Positions 1 through 7,822 of a stretch of DNA of 64,000 nt are shown here, piece after piece; within the stretch, counting starts at the first letter, position 1; each line of letters begins with the position of its first letter. This DNA comes from Pseudomonas sp. LBUM920 (GTDB taxonomy: Bacteria > Pseudomonadota > Gammaproteobacteria > Pseudomonadales > Pseudomonadaceae): the NCBI RefSeq assembly GCF_003852315.1, contig NZ_CP027762.1:4755501-4819500 (forward strand), written 5' to 3'. The notes below the pieces were generated by a model. The model did not search any database and was not told the origin of the DNA. It saw only the letters and a list, made by a program, of their open reading frames with translations. The translations under genes were made by a program, and so were the position numbers.

Positions 1-410
1 GCGGCGATCAACAGGCGCCGGCCACTGTCACGCAGCCGATTAAACAGGTGGAACAGCGCCTCTTCCCAATCCGCCTTGCCGGCGATCGCCTGCAGATCAT
101 CCAGGCACACCAGCTCGTATTGCTCCAGGTGATCGAAGATGCCGATACCACGGTCCATCAACTCCGCCAACGGCAGGTAAACCGCCGGCTCGCCCATTTG
201 CTCGAAGCGCAGGCACGCTGCCTGCAACAGGTGGGTACGCCCCACGCCGTGCTTGCCCCACAGATAGATCAGGCTTTCAGTCCACCCGGCGTCGGCTTCG
301 CAAAGCCGCTCGACATAGCCGAGTGCAGCGGCATTGGCGCCTGGGTAGTAATTGATAAAGGTGGCGTCGTCACGCAGACGCACACCCAAGGGCAGCTGAA
401 TCGGTTTCAT
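1..410 (-). CDS. hda: DnaA regulatory inactivator Hda (5' part, cut by window edge)
   Basis: Hda is a DnaA-like AAA+ protein that works with the DNA-loaded sliding clamp to stimulate ATP hydrolysis by DnaA and stop re-initiation. About 136 N-terminal residues are visible and the C-terminus runs off the left edge; the family is about 230 residues long. The protein starts MKPIQLPLGVRL, which fits the N-terminal QxxLxL-type clamp-binding peptide. It has a degenerate P-loop (GKHGVGRTHLL) and a Walker B stretch (LVCLDDLQAI), as in Hda rather than DnaA. The gene lies downstream of the AI-2E exporter on the same strand, but a terminator separates them, so it probably has its own promoter. Confidence 0.9.
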   Translation of the reverse strand, partial: MKPIQLPLGVRLRDDATFINYYPGANAAALGYVERLCEADAGWTESLIYLWGKHGVGRTHLLQAACLRFEQMGEPAVYLPLAELMDRGIGIFDHLEQYELVCLDDLQAIAGKADWEEALFHLFNRLRDSGRRLLIA

Positions 411-577
411 GCTGACTGAACGGCTCCAAACGAACCGTTAGTGGCCTCTGTGTAAAGTTTGCAAAGTTTATACCCGTGACGCCGGGCGCACAATGCAGCA
501 GACCACAAGCAAAATCAAAGGTTTGCGTTAACTTGGGCGATTTGCGCAAATTGTTTGACACCCCGCCCGTAGAAACA

Positions 578-601
578 ACAAACCCGGCCTGGGCCGGGTC
601 T
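578..601 (-). terminator. Rho-independent terminator of the DUF2066/AI-2E operon
   Basis: A GC hairpin with arms CCCGGC (583-588) and GCCGGG (593-598) is extended by flanking A/T pairs. Read on the minus strand it is followed by TTTGTTGTTT. It sits just after the stop codon of the exporter gene. Confidence 0.8.
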
Positions 602-613
602 GTGACGAAGCGG

Positions 614-1687
614 TTACAGATCGGGGTCTTCGACCCCGGTGTACACATCCGAATCCTTGTACAGATCATGCACATGGCGCACCAGCACCATGATCACCGC
701 CGCCACCGGCAGCGCCAGCAGGATGCCCGTAAAGCCAAACAGCTCACCGCCTGCCAGGATCGCAAAGATCACCGCCACCGGGTGCAGGCCGATCCGGTCG
801 CCCACCAGCAAGGGCGTCAACACCATCCCTTCAAGGGCTTGGCCGACCATAAACACTGCAACAATCCCGAGCATCGGGTACAGGTCGCCGCCAAACTGGA
901 ACAACCCCGCCACCAGCGCCGCGCCAATCCCGATCACAAAGCCCATATACGGCACGATGGCAGCCAGACCGGCAATCAAGCCGATCAACAGGCCCAGCTC
1001 CAGGCCGATCGCCATCAACCCCGCGGCATAGATTATTCCCAGCGCGAGCATCACCAGCAACTGGCCACGCACGAACGCGCCCAGCACCTCATGGCACTCC
1101 TCCGCCAGCGAGACGATGCGCTCCTCGTTGTTGCGCGGCAGCAGGCTGCGGATCTTGGCCATCATGATGTCCCAGTCACGCAGCAAGTAGAACGCCACCA
1201 CCGGAATCAGCACCAGGTTGGTCAACCAACCGATCAACGCCAAACTGGACGCCGTGGCCTGACTGAGCACGACACCGACGATGTCGGTGGTCTGGCCCAT
1301 GTGGTCACTGATCGCCGCCTTTACCTTGTCGAACTTCCAGAAGCCGTCCGCCAACCCCAGCTTGGCCTGCGCCCACGGCATTGCCGTGTGCTGCAGCCAG
1401 TCAAGCATCTGCGGCGCCAGTTCATACAGGCGAAACAGTTGCTTGGCCAGCATCGGCACCAGCACCAATACCAGCGCGGTGATGATCAACGTGAACAAGG
1501 CAAACACCGCCACCACCCCCAAGGTGCGCGACAGGCCGGCCTTCTCCAGGCGATCCACCACGGGATCGAACAGGTAAGCCAGCAGCAGCGCGACCAGGAA
1601 CGGCGTCAGGATCGAATGCAGCAAGAACACAAAAACGCACAGCAGGACAATCCCGCCAAGCCACACCCAACGACGCGTATCCGCCAT
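614..1687 (-). CDS. AI-2E family transporter (PerM/YdiK-like)
   Basis: A polytopic inner-membrane protein of 357 residues in the AI-2E exporter (PerM) family. Members include putative AI-2 exporters and Na+/H+ antiporters, so the substrate cannot be read from sequence. There are about seven to eight hydrophobic segments: two at the N-terminus (around residues 7-40 and 57-80), a hydrophilic middle, and a cluster in the C-terminal half. I chose the ATG at 1687 because GGAG lies six bases upstream; an ATG four codons earlier (1699) would place that GGAG inside the gene. It follows the DUF2066 gene by 42 bases and ends at a terminator, so the two probably form an operon. The same gene order near hda and purM is known in P. 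aeruginosa. Confidence 0.85.
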   Translation of the reverse strand: MADTRRWVWLGGIVLLCVFVFLLHSILTPFLVALLLAYLFDPVVDRLEKAGLSRTLGVVAVFALFTLIITALVLVLVPMLAKQLFRLYELAPQMLDWLQHTAMPWAQAKLGLADGFWKFDKVKAAISDHMGQTTDIVGVVLSQATASSLALIGWLTNLVLIPVVAFYLLRDWDIMMAKIRSLLPRNNEERIVSLAEECHEVLGAFVRGQLLVMLALGIIYAAGLMAIGLELGLLIGLIAGLAAIVPYMGFVIGIGAALVAGLFQFGGDLYPMLGIVAVFMVGQALEGMVLTPLLVGDRIGLHPVAVIFAILAGGELFGFTGILLALPVAAVIMVLVRHVHDLYKDSDVYTGVEDPDL

Positions 1688-1729
1688 AAACCACTCCATT
1701 ATTTGCTTCTATCTATATAGGAAGAACAG

Positions 1730-2770
1730 TTACCACCGAAAACGCAGTTGCGCCTGAGGTTCAGGTGCTGCGGGCGCCTGCGCACCCTCCGCCACCGGCG
1801 GCTGAACAGCAGCTTCGCCCGCAGGCACTTCCTGCAACTTGGCCAGGCTCAACTGGGTACGCAATTGATCAGCACTGCCGTTGACGCGGTACACAATGCG
1901 AGTGCCGTCGACCAACTGCGGCTGACCACCAAAAGGTTCGAGCAGATGGCCCAGTGCAGCGTAGCGCTCCAGATTCATGCCCTGCACTTCGAGCAATTGT
2001 TCACTGCTCACGCCGGGCTTGACCGCAAAGCGTGGCGCCAGCTTTTGGCTGACAGCCAGCAATACGGCGTCGGCCACGGCAGCGGTGTCGGCGCCCTGCG
2101 CGGTGCCTTGCTCAGTTTTGTCGCCCAACCACAGGCGCCATTTGGCCTGCCACTGGTTGCCTTCCTGACGGGCGCGCACCGCGAGCAACGCGTCGGCACC
2201 GTAGCGCTCGGAGGCTGCACGCAGTGGCGTGGCATCGGCGCTTTCCAGATTCGGTGCGGTGGCGACGACCTGCTCATCCAGATCACCCAGCGGCAGGCGT
2301 AACGGCAAACCCCGGTGTTGCGCCGCACGGCGCAAGGCACCGGCAACGGCTTGACCATCACCCACCAGGCTGCTGCCTTCGGTGGAGTCGTTCAGCCACC
2401 AGCCGAGAATCGACGGCCGATTGCTGCCCCAGATCGACAGGCCCGCTGCACGCAGGGCGCGATCAGTGCTCACCGGGTCGAAATCCACTTGCAGGCTCTC
2501 TGGTGGGCCAGCGTCGTAGCCATACTGGCTGATGATTTGCTGCGGTTCTTTGCGAATCGCCGCCAGGCCCGGGCCTTCGGCGGCTTTGGCGTCGCCAGTC
2601 AAACGGATCACCAGGGTTTGCACGGCACGCTGGGTGGCCTGGTCGCGCTCTTGGGGCGACTGGCTGCTGACCGGTTCAAGTACTTGATACAGGCCATTGA
2701 GGGTTTCGGCATGACTCGCCAGGCTGACCAACGACAAGCAGCCTACAAAGAAGAATTTACACAGACGCAT
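1730..2770 (-). CDS. DUF2066 domain-containing exported protein
   Basis: A 346-residue protein of unknown function. The chosen start (2770) gives a signal peptide, MRLCKFFFVGCLSLVSLASHA, ending in an AxA-type cleavage site, followed by ETLNGLYQVLEPV. An upstream in-frame start would bury this signal, so I rejected it. The body holds the DUF2066 pattern, including the WWL segment and an alternating alpha/beta layout; the tail is rich in Pro and Ala. It is divergent from purM and probably co-transcribed with the exporter. Location is inferred to be periplasm or outer membrane; no enzymatic motif is visible. Confidence 0.8.
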   Translation of the reverse strand: MRLCKFFFVGCLSLVSLASHAETLNGLYQVLEPVSSQSPQERDQATQRAVQTLVIRLTGDAKAAEGPGLAAIRKEPQQIISQYGYDAGPPESLQVDFDPVSTDRALRAAGLSIWGSNRPSILGWWLNDSTEGSSLVGDGQAVAGALRRAAQHRGLPLRLPLGDLDEQVVATAPNLESADATPLRAASERYGADALLAVRARQEGNQWQAKWRLWLGDKTEQGTAQGADTAAVADAVLLAVSQKLAPRFAVKPGVSSEQLLEVQGMNLERYAALGHLLEPFGGQPQLVDGTRIVYRVNGSADQLRTQLSLAKLQEVPAGEAAVQPPVAEGAQAPAAPEPQAQLRFRW

Positions 2771-3125
2771 GGAAGATTCCCGAACGACAAATTTAGCGGC
2801 TGGAACAGACCGCGTGAACCCGGCTTGCCAGGCTGTGACCACAGCAGCCGGTAAAACATTCACAGGGTCGCGGTAAGTTTTCGTACTGTCATAACGATAG
2901 CGGGTTAGAGGCTATACCTTAATACGCGCCATCGCAGAGACGATTAGCAATTTTTTAACCGCGCTTTTTAACCTTTATGGCCCTGCCCGTCGGCCCGAGG
3001 ATGGCCGCTGCCCCTCAAGCCTGATAAAATCGCGCGCCTTCGCAGACCGTCAACGGCTGGGCCTCTTCATGAAAGCCTTCGCCAGCTCGGTCGTTACCCA
3101 GAAATCCCCCCTAAAGGCCTGGATC
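2771..3125. other. Divergent promoter region between the DUF2066 gene and purM
   Basis: This 355-base spacer must hold promoters for both directions. An AT-rich patch around 2945-2980 (including TTTTTTAACC) is the likeliest purM promoter area, but I could not assign convincing -35/-10 boxes. In-frame ORF extensions of both genes into it (to 2863 and 3069) lack support. I see no purine operator. Confidence 0.4.
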
Positions 3126-4184
3126 ATGAGCAAGCAACCCTCCCTGAGCTACAAGGACGCCGGTGTAGACATCGACGCCGGTGAAGCATTGGTCGAACGC
3201 ATCAAGAGCGTCGCCAAGCGCACTGCGCGCCCCGAAGTCATGGGCGGCCTGGGCGGTTTTGGCGCCCTCTGCGAAATCCCGGCCGGCTACAAACAGCCTG
3301 TGCTGGTCTCCGGCACCGACGGCGTGGGCACCAAGCTGCGCCTGGCCTTGAACCTGAACAAGCACGACAGCATCGGCATCGACCTGGTTGCCATGTGCGT
3401 CAACGACCTGGTGGTGTGCGGGGCCGAGCCACTGTTCTTCCTCGACTACTACGCCACCGGCAAGCTCAACGTTGAGACCGCGACCCAGGTCGTGACCGGC
3501 ATTGGCGCGGGCTGCGAACTGTCGGGTTGCTCCCTGGTCGGCGGCGAAACCGCTGAAATGCCAGGCATGTACGAAGGCGAAGACTATGACCTGGCCGGCT
3601 TCTGCGTCGGCGTTGTCGAAAAATCTGAAATCATCGACGGTTCCAAAGTCGCTGCCGGTGACGCCCTGCTCGCGCTGCCATCCTCGGGCCCGCACTCCAA
3701 CGGCTACTCGCTGATCCGCAAGATCATCGAAGTGTCCGGTGCCGACATCGAGAACATTCAACTCGATGGCAAGCCGCTGACCGACCTGCTGATGGCCCCG
3801 ACGCGCATCTACGTCAAACCACTGCTCAAGCTGATCAAGGACACCGGCGCTGTCAAAGCCATGGCCCACATCACTGGCGGCGGCCTGCTGGACAATATCC
3901 CGCGCGTTCTGCCAAAAGGCGCCCAGGCGATCGTCGACGTGGCCAGCTGGCAGCGTCCTGCGGTATTCGACTGGCTGCAAGAGAAAGGCAACGTCAACGA
4001 GACCGAAATGCACCGCGTGCTGAACTGCGGCGTCGGCATGGTCATCTGCGTGGCTCAAGAGCATGTTGAAACAGCGCTGAACGTTCTGCGTGAAGCGGGC
4101 GAGCAGCCTTGGATCATCGGCCAGATCGCGACTGCCCCGGAAGGCGCAGCTCAGGTTGAACTGAAGAACCTCAAGGCCCATTGA
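3126..4184 (+). CDS. purM: Phosphoribosylformylglycinamidine cyclo-ligase (AIR synthetase)
   Basis: PurM closes the imidazole ring in purine synthesis, converting FGAM and ATP to AIR in the cytosol. The 352-residue product starts MSKQPSLSYKDAGVDIDAG, the usual N-terminus, so I used the ATG at 3126 rather than the in-frame ATG at 3069. Visible family motifs include GGFGALCEIP, the SGTDGVGTKL nucleotide-binding loop, the conserved segment VGGETAEMPGMY, and HITGGGLLDNIPR near the C-terminus. The stop codon overlaps the purN start by one base (TGATG), indicating translational coupling. Confidence 0.97.
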   Translation: MSKQPSLSYKDAGVDIDAGEALVERIKSVAKRTARPEVMGGLGGFGALCEIPAGYKQPVLVSGTDGVGTKLRLALNLNKHDSIGIDLVAMCVNDLVVCGAEPLFFLDYYATGKLNVETATQVVTGIGAGCELSGCSLVGGETAEMPGMYEGEDYDLAGFCVGVVEKSEIIDGSKVAAGDALLALPSSGPHSNGYSLIRKIIEVSGADIENIQLDGKPLTDLLMAPTRIYVKPLLKLIKDTGAVKAMAHITGGGLLDNIPRVLPKGAQAIVDVASWQRPAVFDWLQEKGNVNETEMHRVLNCGVGMVICVAQEHVETALNVLREAGEQPWIIGQIATAPEGAAQVELKNLKAH

Positions 4185-4834
4185 TGTCTCAGACCTGTGA
4201 TGTCGTGGTGCTGCTGTCCGGCACCGGCAGTAACTTGCAGGCCTTGATCGACAGCACGCGCACCGGCGACAGTCCGGTGCGCATCGCTGCGGTGATCTCC
4301 AATCGCAGCGACGCCTACGGCCTGCAACGCGCCAGGGATGCGGGCATTGAAACCCGCTCCCTGGATCACAAGGCCTTTGACGGCCGCGAGGCCTTCGACA
4401 GCGCCTTGATCGAACTGATCGACGCCTTTAACCCCAGACTCGTGGTTCTTGCCGGCTTCATGCGCATTCTGAGCGCCAATTTCGTGCGGCACTACGAAGG
4501 GCGCCTGCTCAATATCCACCCTTCCCTGCTCCCCAAGTACAAAGGCATGCACACGCATCAACGTGCACTTGAGGCCGGCGACAGCGAGCACGGCTGCAGC
4601 GTGCACTTTGTGACCGAGGAACTCGATGGCGGCCCTCTGGTCGTACAGGCAGTGGTTCCGGTAGAGTCTGCAGATTCAGCGCAGACACTTGCGCAACGGG
4701 TTCACACCCAGGAACACAGGATTTACCCGCTGGCTGTTCGCTGGTTTGCCGAGGGGCGGTTGATTCTTGGCGATCACGGTGCATTATTGGACGGCCAATT
4801 ACTTGCGGCCAGCGGCCACTTGATTCGAACCTAG
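4184..4834 (+). CDS. purN: Phosphoribosylglycinamide formyltransferase
   Basis: PurN transfers a formyl group from 10-formyl-tetrahydrofolate to GAR, an earlier step of the same purine pathway. The 216-residue protein shows the N-terminal phosphate loop LLSGTGSNLQAL, the catalytic region with LAGFMRILSANFV and the conserved INIHPSLLPKYKG-type motif (here LNIHPSLLPKYKG), followed by HTHQRALEAGD and the GCSVHFVTEELDGG segment. The ATG at 4184 overlaps the purM stop. A TTG one codon upstream is less likely. Length is normal for the family. Confidence 0.97.
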   Translation: MSQTCDVVVLLSGTGSNLQALIDSTRTGDSPVRIAAVISNRSDAYGLQRARDAGIETRSLDHKAFDGREAFDSALIELIDAFNPRLVVLAGFMRILSANFVRHYEGRLLNIHPSLLPKYKGMHTHQRALEAGDSEHGCSVHFVTEELDGGPLVVQAVVPVESADSAQTLAQRVHTQEHRIYPLAVRWFAEGRLILGDHGALLDGQLLAASGHLIRT

Positions 4835-4842
4835 GAGATTTT

Positions 4843-5556
4843 ATGCGTCGCGCCTTGCTCTTCGCTTTTGCGCTGTTCGCCTTGCCTGCCGTGCAAGCAG
4901 CAGACCTTCACCCTTTCTCCGCCAGCTACACCGCCGACTGGAAACAGTTGCCCATGAGTGGTTCGGCCGAACGCAGCCTGACCAAGAATGACAATGGCAC
5001 CTGGACCTTGAACTTCAAGGCTTCCATGATGATCGCCAGCCTCACCGAAACCAGCGTGATCCTGTTCGACAAGGATGCGCTGCAACCCAAGAGCTACAGC
5101 TTCGAACGCGGCGGCCTGGGCAAGGCGAAGAAGATCAACCTGGATTTCGACCACGCGGCCAACAAGGTCACCGGTTTTGAAAACAAGGACCCGGTCAACG
5201 TGACGCTCGAAAGCGGCATGCTCGACAAATCGACTTATCAGCTTGCCCTGCAGCGCGACGTCGCCGCCGGCAAAAAAAGCATGAGCTACCGCGTGGTCGA
5301 GGGCACCGATGTCGATACCTATGACTTCCGCGTGATCGGCCCGGAAAAGGTCCAGACCAAGGCCGGCGCCATTGATGCGATCAAGGTTGAGCGCGTGCGC
5401 GACCCCTCCCAGAGCAAGCGCATCACCCAGATGTGGTTTGCCAAGGACTGGGGCGGCATCCTGGTTGCCCTGCGTCAGGTGGAAACCGACGGTAAGGAAT
5501 ACAACATCATGCTGCTGGACGGCACCGTTGACGGCAAGGCTGTCAAAGGGAGCTGA
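4843..5556 (+). CDS. DUF3108 domain-containing exported protein
   Basis: A 237-residue protein of unknown function with a signal peptide (MRRALLFAFALFALPAVQA, then ADLHPFSASY). The rest is a predicted all-beta domain of the DUF3108 family, with YTADWKQLPMSGSAERSL near the start and MWFAKDWGGILVALRQ near the end. The start has a good ribosome binding site (AGGAG, seven bases upstream). It lies eight bases after purN and before a strong terminator, so it should be the last gene of the purM-purN transcript, although no role in purine synthesis is evident. The same arrangement is found in other pseudomonads. Confidence 0.85.
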   Translation: MRRALLFAFALFALPAVQAADLHPFSASYTADWKQLPMSGSAERSLTKNDNGTWTLNFKASMMIASLTETSVILFDKDALQPKSYSFERGGLGKAKKINLDFDHAANKVTGFENKDPVNVTLESGMLDKSTYQLALQRDVAAGKKSMSYRVVEGTDVDTYDFRVIGPEKVQTKAGAIDAIKVERVRDPSQSKRITQMWFAKDWGGILVALRQVETDGKEYNIMLLDGTVDGKAVKGS

Positions 5557-5578
5557 TCGGCTGATGAGCTGAAAAACA

Positions 5579-5606
5579 AGCCTCGCTGAATGCGGGGCTT
5601 TTTTTT
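5579..5606 (+). terminator. Rho-independent terminator of the purMN operon
   Basis: Stem GCCTCGC/GCGGGGC (5580-5586 and 5592-5598, one G-T wobble) with a TGAAT loop, followed directly by eight T residues. Confidence 0.92.
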
Positions 5607-5636
5607 GCCTGCAATTTGTGTGCTGGGCGTTCTACC

Positions 5637-5705
5637 GCTATCGCAGGCAAGCCAGCTCCCACATTGGAATGCGTTTCCATGTGGGAGCTGGCTTGCCTGC
5701 GCTAG
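5637..5705. repeat. REP doublet (REPIN), GCTGGC family
   Basis: Two copies of the REP sequence face each other around a short spacer: the right arm reads GTGGGAGCTGGCTTGCCTG and the left arm is its complement. It lies in the 376-base spacer 5557-5932, after the purMN terminator. Confidence 0.9.
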
Positions 5706-5852
5706 CTTTGGAGCAAGCACTACAAGACTAAAGCCTAAGAGGAACATGAAACTTTTGTCATAAAACTCAGGCGCCTGCGACGCAATGTCGCGGATTACGC
5801 GGCCTGCGGGACAGTTGCAGTTTGTGCAATGAATTGTTGCGTGCAAAATCGG

Positions 5853-5882
5853 TTTACTTAGCAAGCTAACAAAACATATAAA
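5853..5882 (+). promoter_or_regulatory. Candidate sigma-70 promoter of the 62-residue gene
   Basis: TTTACT at 5853 and TATAAA at 5877 are separated by 18 bases, about 50 bases before the start codon. The -35 box is weak, so this is a plausible reading rather than a firm one. Confidence 0.35.
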
Positions 5883-5932
5883 AGAGGCCTGCGACGACTT
5901 GCCGCAGATCAACCAGAGATTGGAGCAAGCAG

Positions 5933-6121
5933 ATGACTGTAAAAGTAACTGAACGCGACGATGCACACATGTCTCACGAAGCACTGGGCCATGGGATTCA
6001 CATCTGGGATGTCCATCAACAAGACCAACTGGTCGGCATGTTCCACAACGAGAGCGAAGCCCACAATTATAAAAACGAGCTCGAATCTCTAGAGATGAAA
6101 CGCCAGGCACAAAGCTCCTGA
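5933..6121 (+). CDS. Small conserved-looking protein of unknown function (62 aa)
   Basis: A short acidic/His-rich soluble protein with no signal peptide or membrane segment. Support for a real gene: GGAG seven bases before the ATG, a promoter-like element upstream, a strong terminator 43 bases after the stop, and no competing gene on either strand. It contains HGIHIWDVHQQDQLVGMF and then NESEAHNYKNELE, which suggests a small beta unit followed by a helix. I do not recognise a family and assign no function. Confidence 0.65.
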   Translation: MTVKVTERDDAHMSHEALGHGIHIWDVHQQDQLVGMFHNESEAHNYKNELESLEMKRQAQSS

Positions 6122-6164
6122 ATACTGAAATCCACTAGGCTCCCCAGCCCCACGCAGCCAGGGT

Positions 6165-6213
6165 GCCTATAAACACAAACCCCGCCTTTTGAGCGGGGTT
6201 TGTGTTTATAGGC
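6165..6213. terminator. Bidirectional terminator
   Basis: A perfect 21-base inverted repeat (6165-6185 and 6193-6213) with a 7-base loop. The GC core CCCCGC/GCGGGG is flanked by AT-rich arms that provide a U tract in both directions. It separates the plus-strand 62-residue gene from the end of the minus-strand DUF2058 gene. Confidence 0.9.
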
Positions 6214-6256
6214 TTTGGCGTTGGGCGCGCCTGGCACGCCCGAGTGTTTCAACGCC

Positions 6257-6802
6257 TTACCACATCAGATCATCCGGGATCTGGTAGGCCGCGTAAGGAT
6301 CATCCTCATCCGGCACCTGGCTTTCGGTCAGGATATTGAGCTGCACGATACGCTCTGGCGCACGCTCCTGAATCTTCAGCGCTGCCTCACGCGGGATCAC
6401 CTCGTAACCGCCGCCATGGTGCACGATTGCCAGGGAGCCGTTGCTCAGCTTGTTGCGCATCAGCGTGTTGACCGACAGGCGCTTGACCTTCTTGTCATCC
6501 ACGAAGTTGTAGTAGTCCTCGGTGGTCAGCTTGGGCAGGCGCGAGGTCTCGATCAATTGTTTGACCTGGGCCGTGCGGGCCTTGGCCTCAGCTTTTTCCT
6601 GCTGCTGGCGGTTAAGCTCCTGGTCGCGCTTGACCTTCTCGGCGTGCGCCTCGGCGGCCAGGCGTGCCTGGGTGTCATCCACCTCGGCTTGGCCCTTGTG
6701 GACCAGGCGCTGCTGCTTCTGTTTCTCTTTGCCGACCTGCTTGGCCTGCTTTTGGTTGACCAGACCTGCTTTAAGCAACTGGTCGCGAAGGGAAAGGCTC
6801 AT
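6257..6802 (-). CDS. DUF2058 domain-containing protein (YaiL-like)
   Basis: A 181-residue, highly charged cytosolic protein. The first half (about 20-85) is a long Lys/Gln/Glu-rich helix, likely a coiled coil, and the second half holds the compact DUF2058 domain with DYYNFVDDKKVKRLSVN and VHHGGGYEVIPREAA. Relatives are described as nucleoprotein- or polynucleotide-associated, but the role is not established. I chose the ATG at 6802; a GTG at 6811 is also in frame. It lies 25 bases after mazG and closes the minus-strand block before the bidirectional terminator. Confidence 0.85.
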   Translation of the reverse strand: MSLSLRDQLLKAGLVNQKQAKQVGKEKQKQQRLVHKGQAEVDDTQARLAAEAHAEKVKRDQELNRQQQEKAEAKARTAQVKQLIETSRLPKLTTEDYYNFVDDKKVKRLSVNTLMRNKLSNGSLAIVHHGGGYEVIPREAALKIQERAPERIVQLNILTESQVPDEDDPYAAYQIPDDLMW

Positions 6803-6827
6803 GGTGCTCACTCACTTAGGCAACTGC

Positions 6828-7661
6828 TTAACCGCAGCTGGACAGATTCTTTTCCTGGCGTTTGGCTTCACCCCACAGGGCGTCCAACGCTTCGAGGGTG
6901 CAATCTTCTATGGATTGGTGCGTATCGCGCAATGCCTGCTCGATAAATCGGAAACGTCGTTCGAACTTGGCATTGGCGCCACGCAACGCAGCTTCCGGGT
7001 CAACCTTCAGGTGCCGCGCCAGGTTGACCGCTGCAAACAGCAGGTCACCGACCTCATCGGCAATCGCCACCGGGTCGTTATCGGCCATGGCTTCGAGCAC
7101 TTCATCCAGCTCTTCGCGCACGTTGTCCACCACCGGCAAGGCGGCGGGCCAGTCGAAGCCGACCTGGCTGGCGCGCTTTTGCAATTTGGCAGCGCGCGAC
7201 AGCGACGGCAACGCCGTGGGCACGTCATCGAGCAGGGACAGCTGCTGTGGCGCGTCGGACTTCTCCGCGCGCTCCTCAGCCTTGATCTGCTCCCAACGCT
7301 CCTTGACCTGCTCTTCGCTCAGCTGAGGAATATCCAGCGGCGCATACAGATCACCCGTGGGAAACACGTGAGGATGGCGGCGGATCAACTTGCGGGTGAT
7401 GCTGTCGACCACACCGGCAAACTCAAAACGCCCCTCCTCCCGCGCCAGCTGGCTGTAATACACCACCTGAAACAACAGGTCGCCCAGCTCACCTTGCAGG
7501 TGATCAAAGTCGCCGCGCTCGATGGCGTCGGCAACTTCATAGGCCTCTTCGAGGGTGTGCGGGACGATGGTTGCGTAGGTTTGCTTGATGTCCCACGGGC
7601 ACCCGTACTTTGGGTCGCGCAGGCGGTTCATCAGGTGCAGCAGGTCTTCAAGTGAATACAT
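6828..7661 (-). CDS. mazG: Nucleoside triphosphate pyrophosphohydrolase
   Basis: MazG hydrolyses NTPs and dNTPs to monophosphates and pyrophosphate; in E. coli it is linked to ppGpp decline and cleaning of aberrant nucleotides. The 277-residue protein contains two tandem MazG domains: CPWDIKQTYATIVPHTLEEAYEV then ELGDLLFQVVYYSQLA in the first, and REELDEVLEA then DEVGDLLFAAVNLAR in the second. The EExxE and ExxD metal ligands are present in both. It follows relA on the same strand, with a REP doublet in the 161-base gap. The adjacency to relA is conserved and fits a stringent-response connection. Confidence 0.95.
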   Translation of the reverse strand: MYSLEDLLHLMNRLRDPKYGCPWDIKQTYATIVPHTLEEAYEVADAIERGDFDHLQGELGDLLFQVVYYSQLAREEGRFEFAGVVDSITRKLIRRHPHVFPTGDLYAPLDIPQLSEEQVKERWEQIKAEERAEKSDAPQQLSLLDDVPTALPSLSRAAKLQKRASQVGFDWPAALPVVDNVREELDEVLEAMADNDPVAIADEVGDLLFAAVNLARHLKVDPEAALRGANAKFERRFRFIEQALRDTHQSIEDCTLEALDALWGEAKRQEKNLSSCG

Positions 7662-7704
7662 CAGTCAATCTCTGCCCATTGTCTGGAACCGCTGAATATC
7701 TAAT

Positions 7705-7790
7705 GTGGGAGCTGGCTTGCCTGCGATAGCCTCGACTCGGTCTATCAGACAGACCGAGTCGCCTGCATCGCGGGCAAGCCCGGCTCCCAC
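7705..7790. repeat. REP doublet with two unlike arms
   Basis: The left arm (7705-7729) is GTGGGAGCTGGCTTGCCTG type. The right arm reads CGGGCAAGCCCGGCTCCCAC, so it belongs to a different subfamily. It lies between relA and mazG. Confidence 0.85.
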
Positions 7791-7822
7791 AGAAAGCAGT
7801 CCACAGATATTTTCAGACCGCA

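Noticed and set aside
1..410. DnaA
   Set aside because: The short N-terminus with clamp-binding peptide and a degenerate P-loop fit Hda; DnaA domains I-II are absent.
476..1720. 414-codon open frame on the plus strand
   Set aside because: It is antisense to the AI-2E exporter; the product is almost all Gln, His and Arg with no fold.
3111..4181. 356-codon open frame antisense to purM
   Set aside because: The purM frame has all family motifs; this frame is a shadow.
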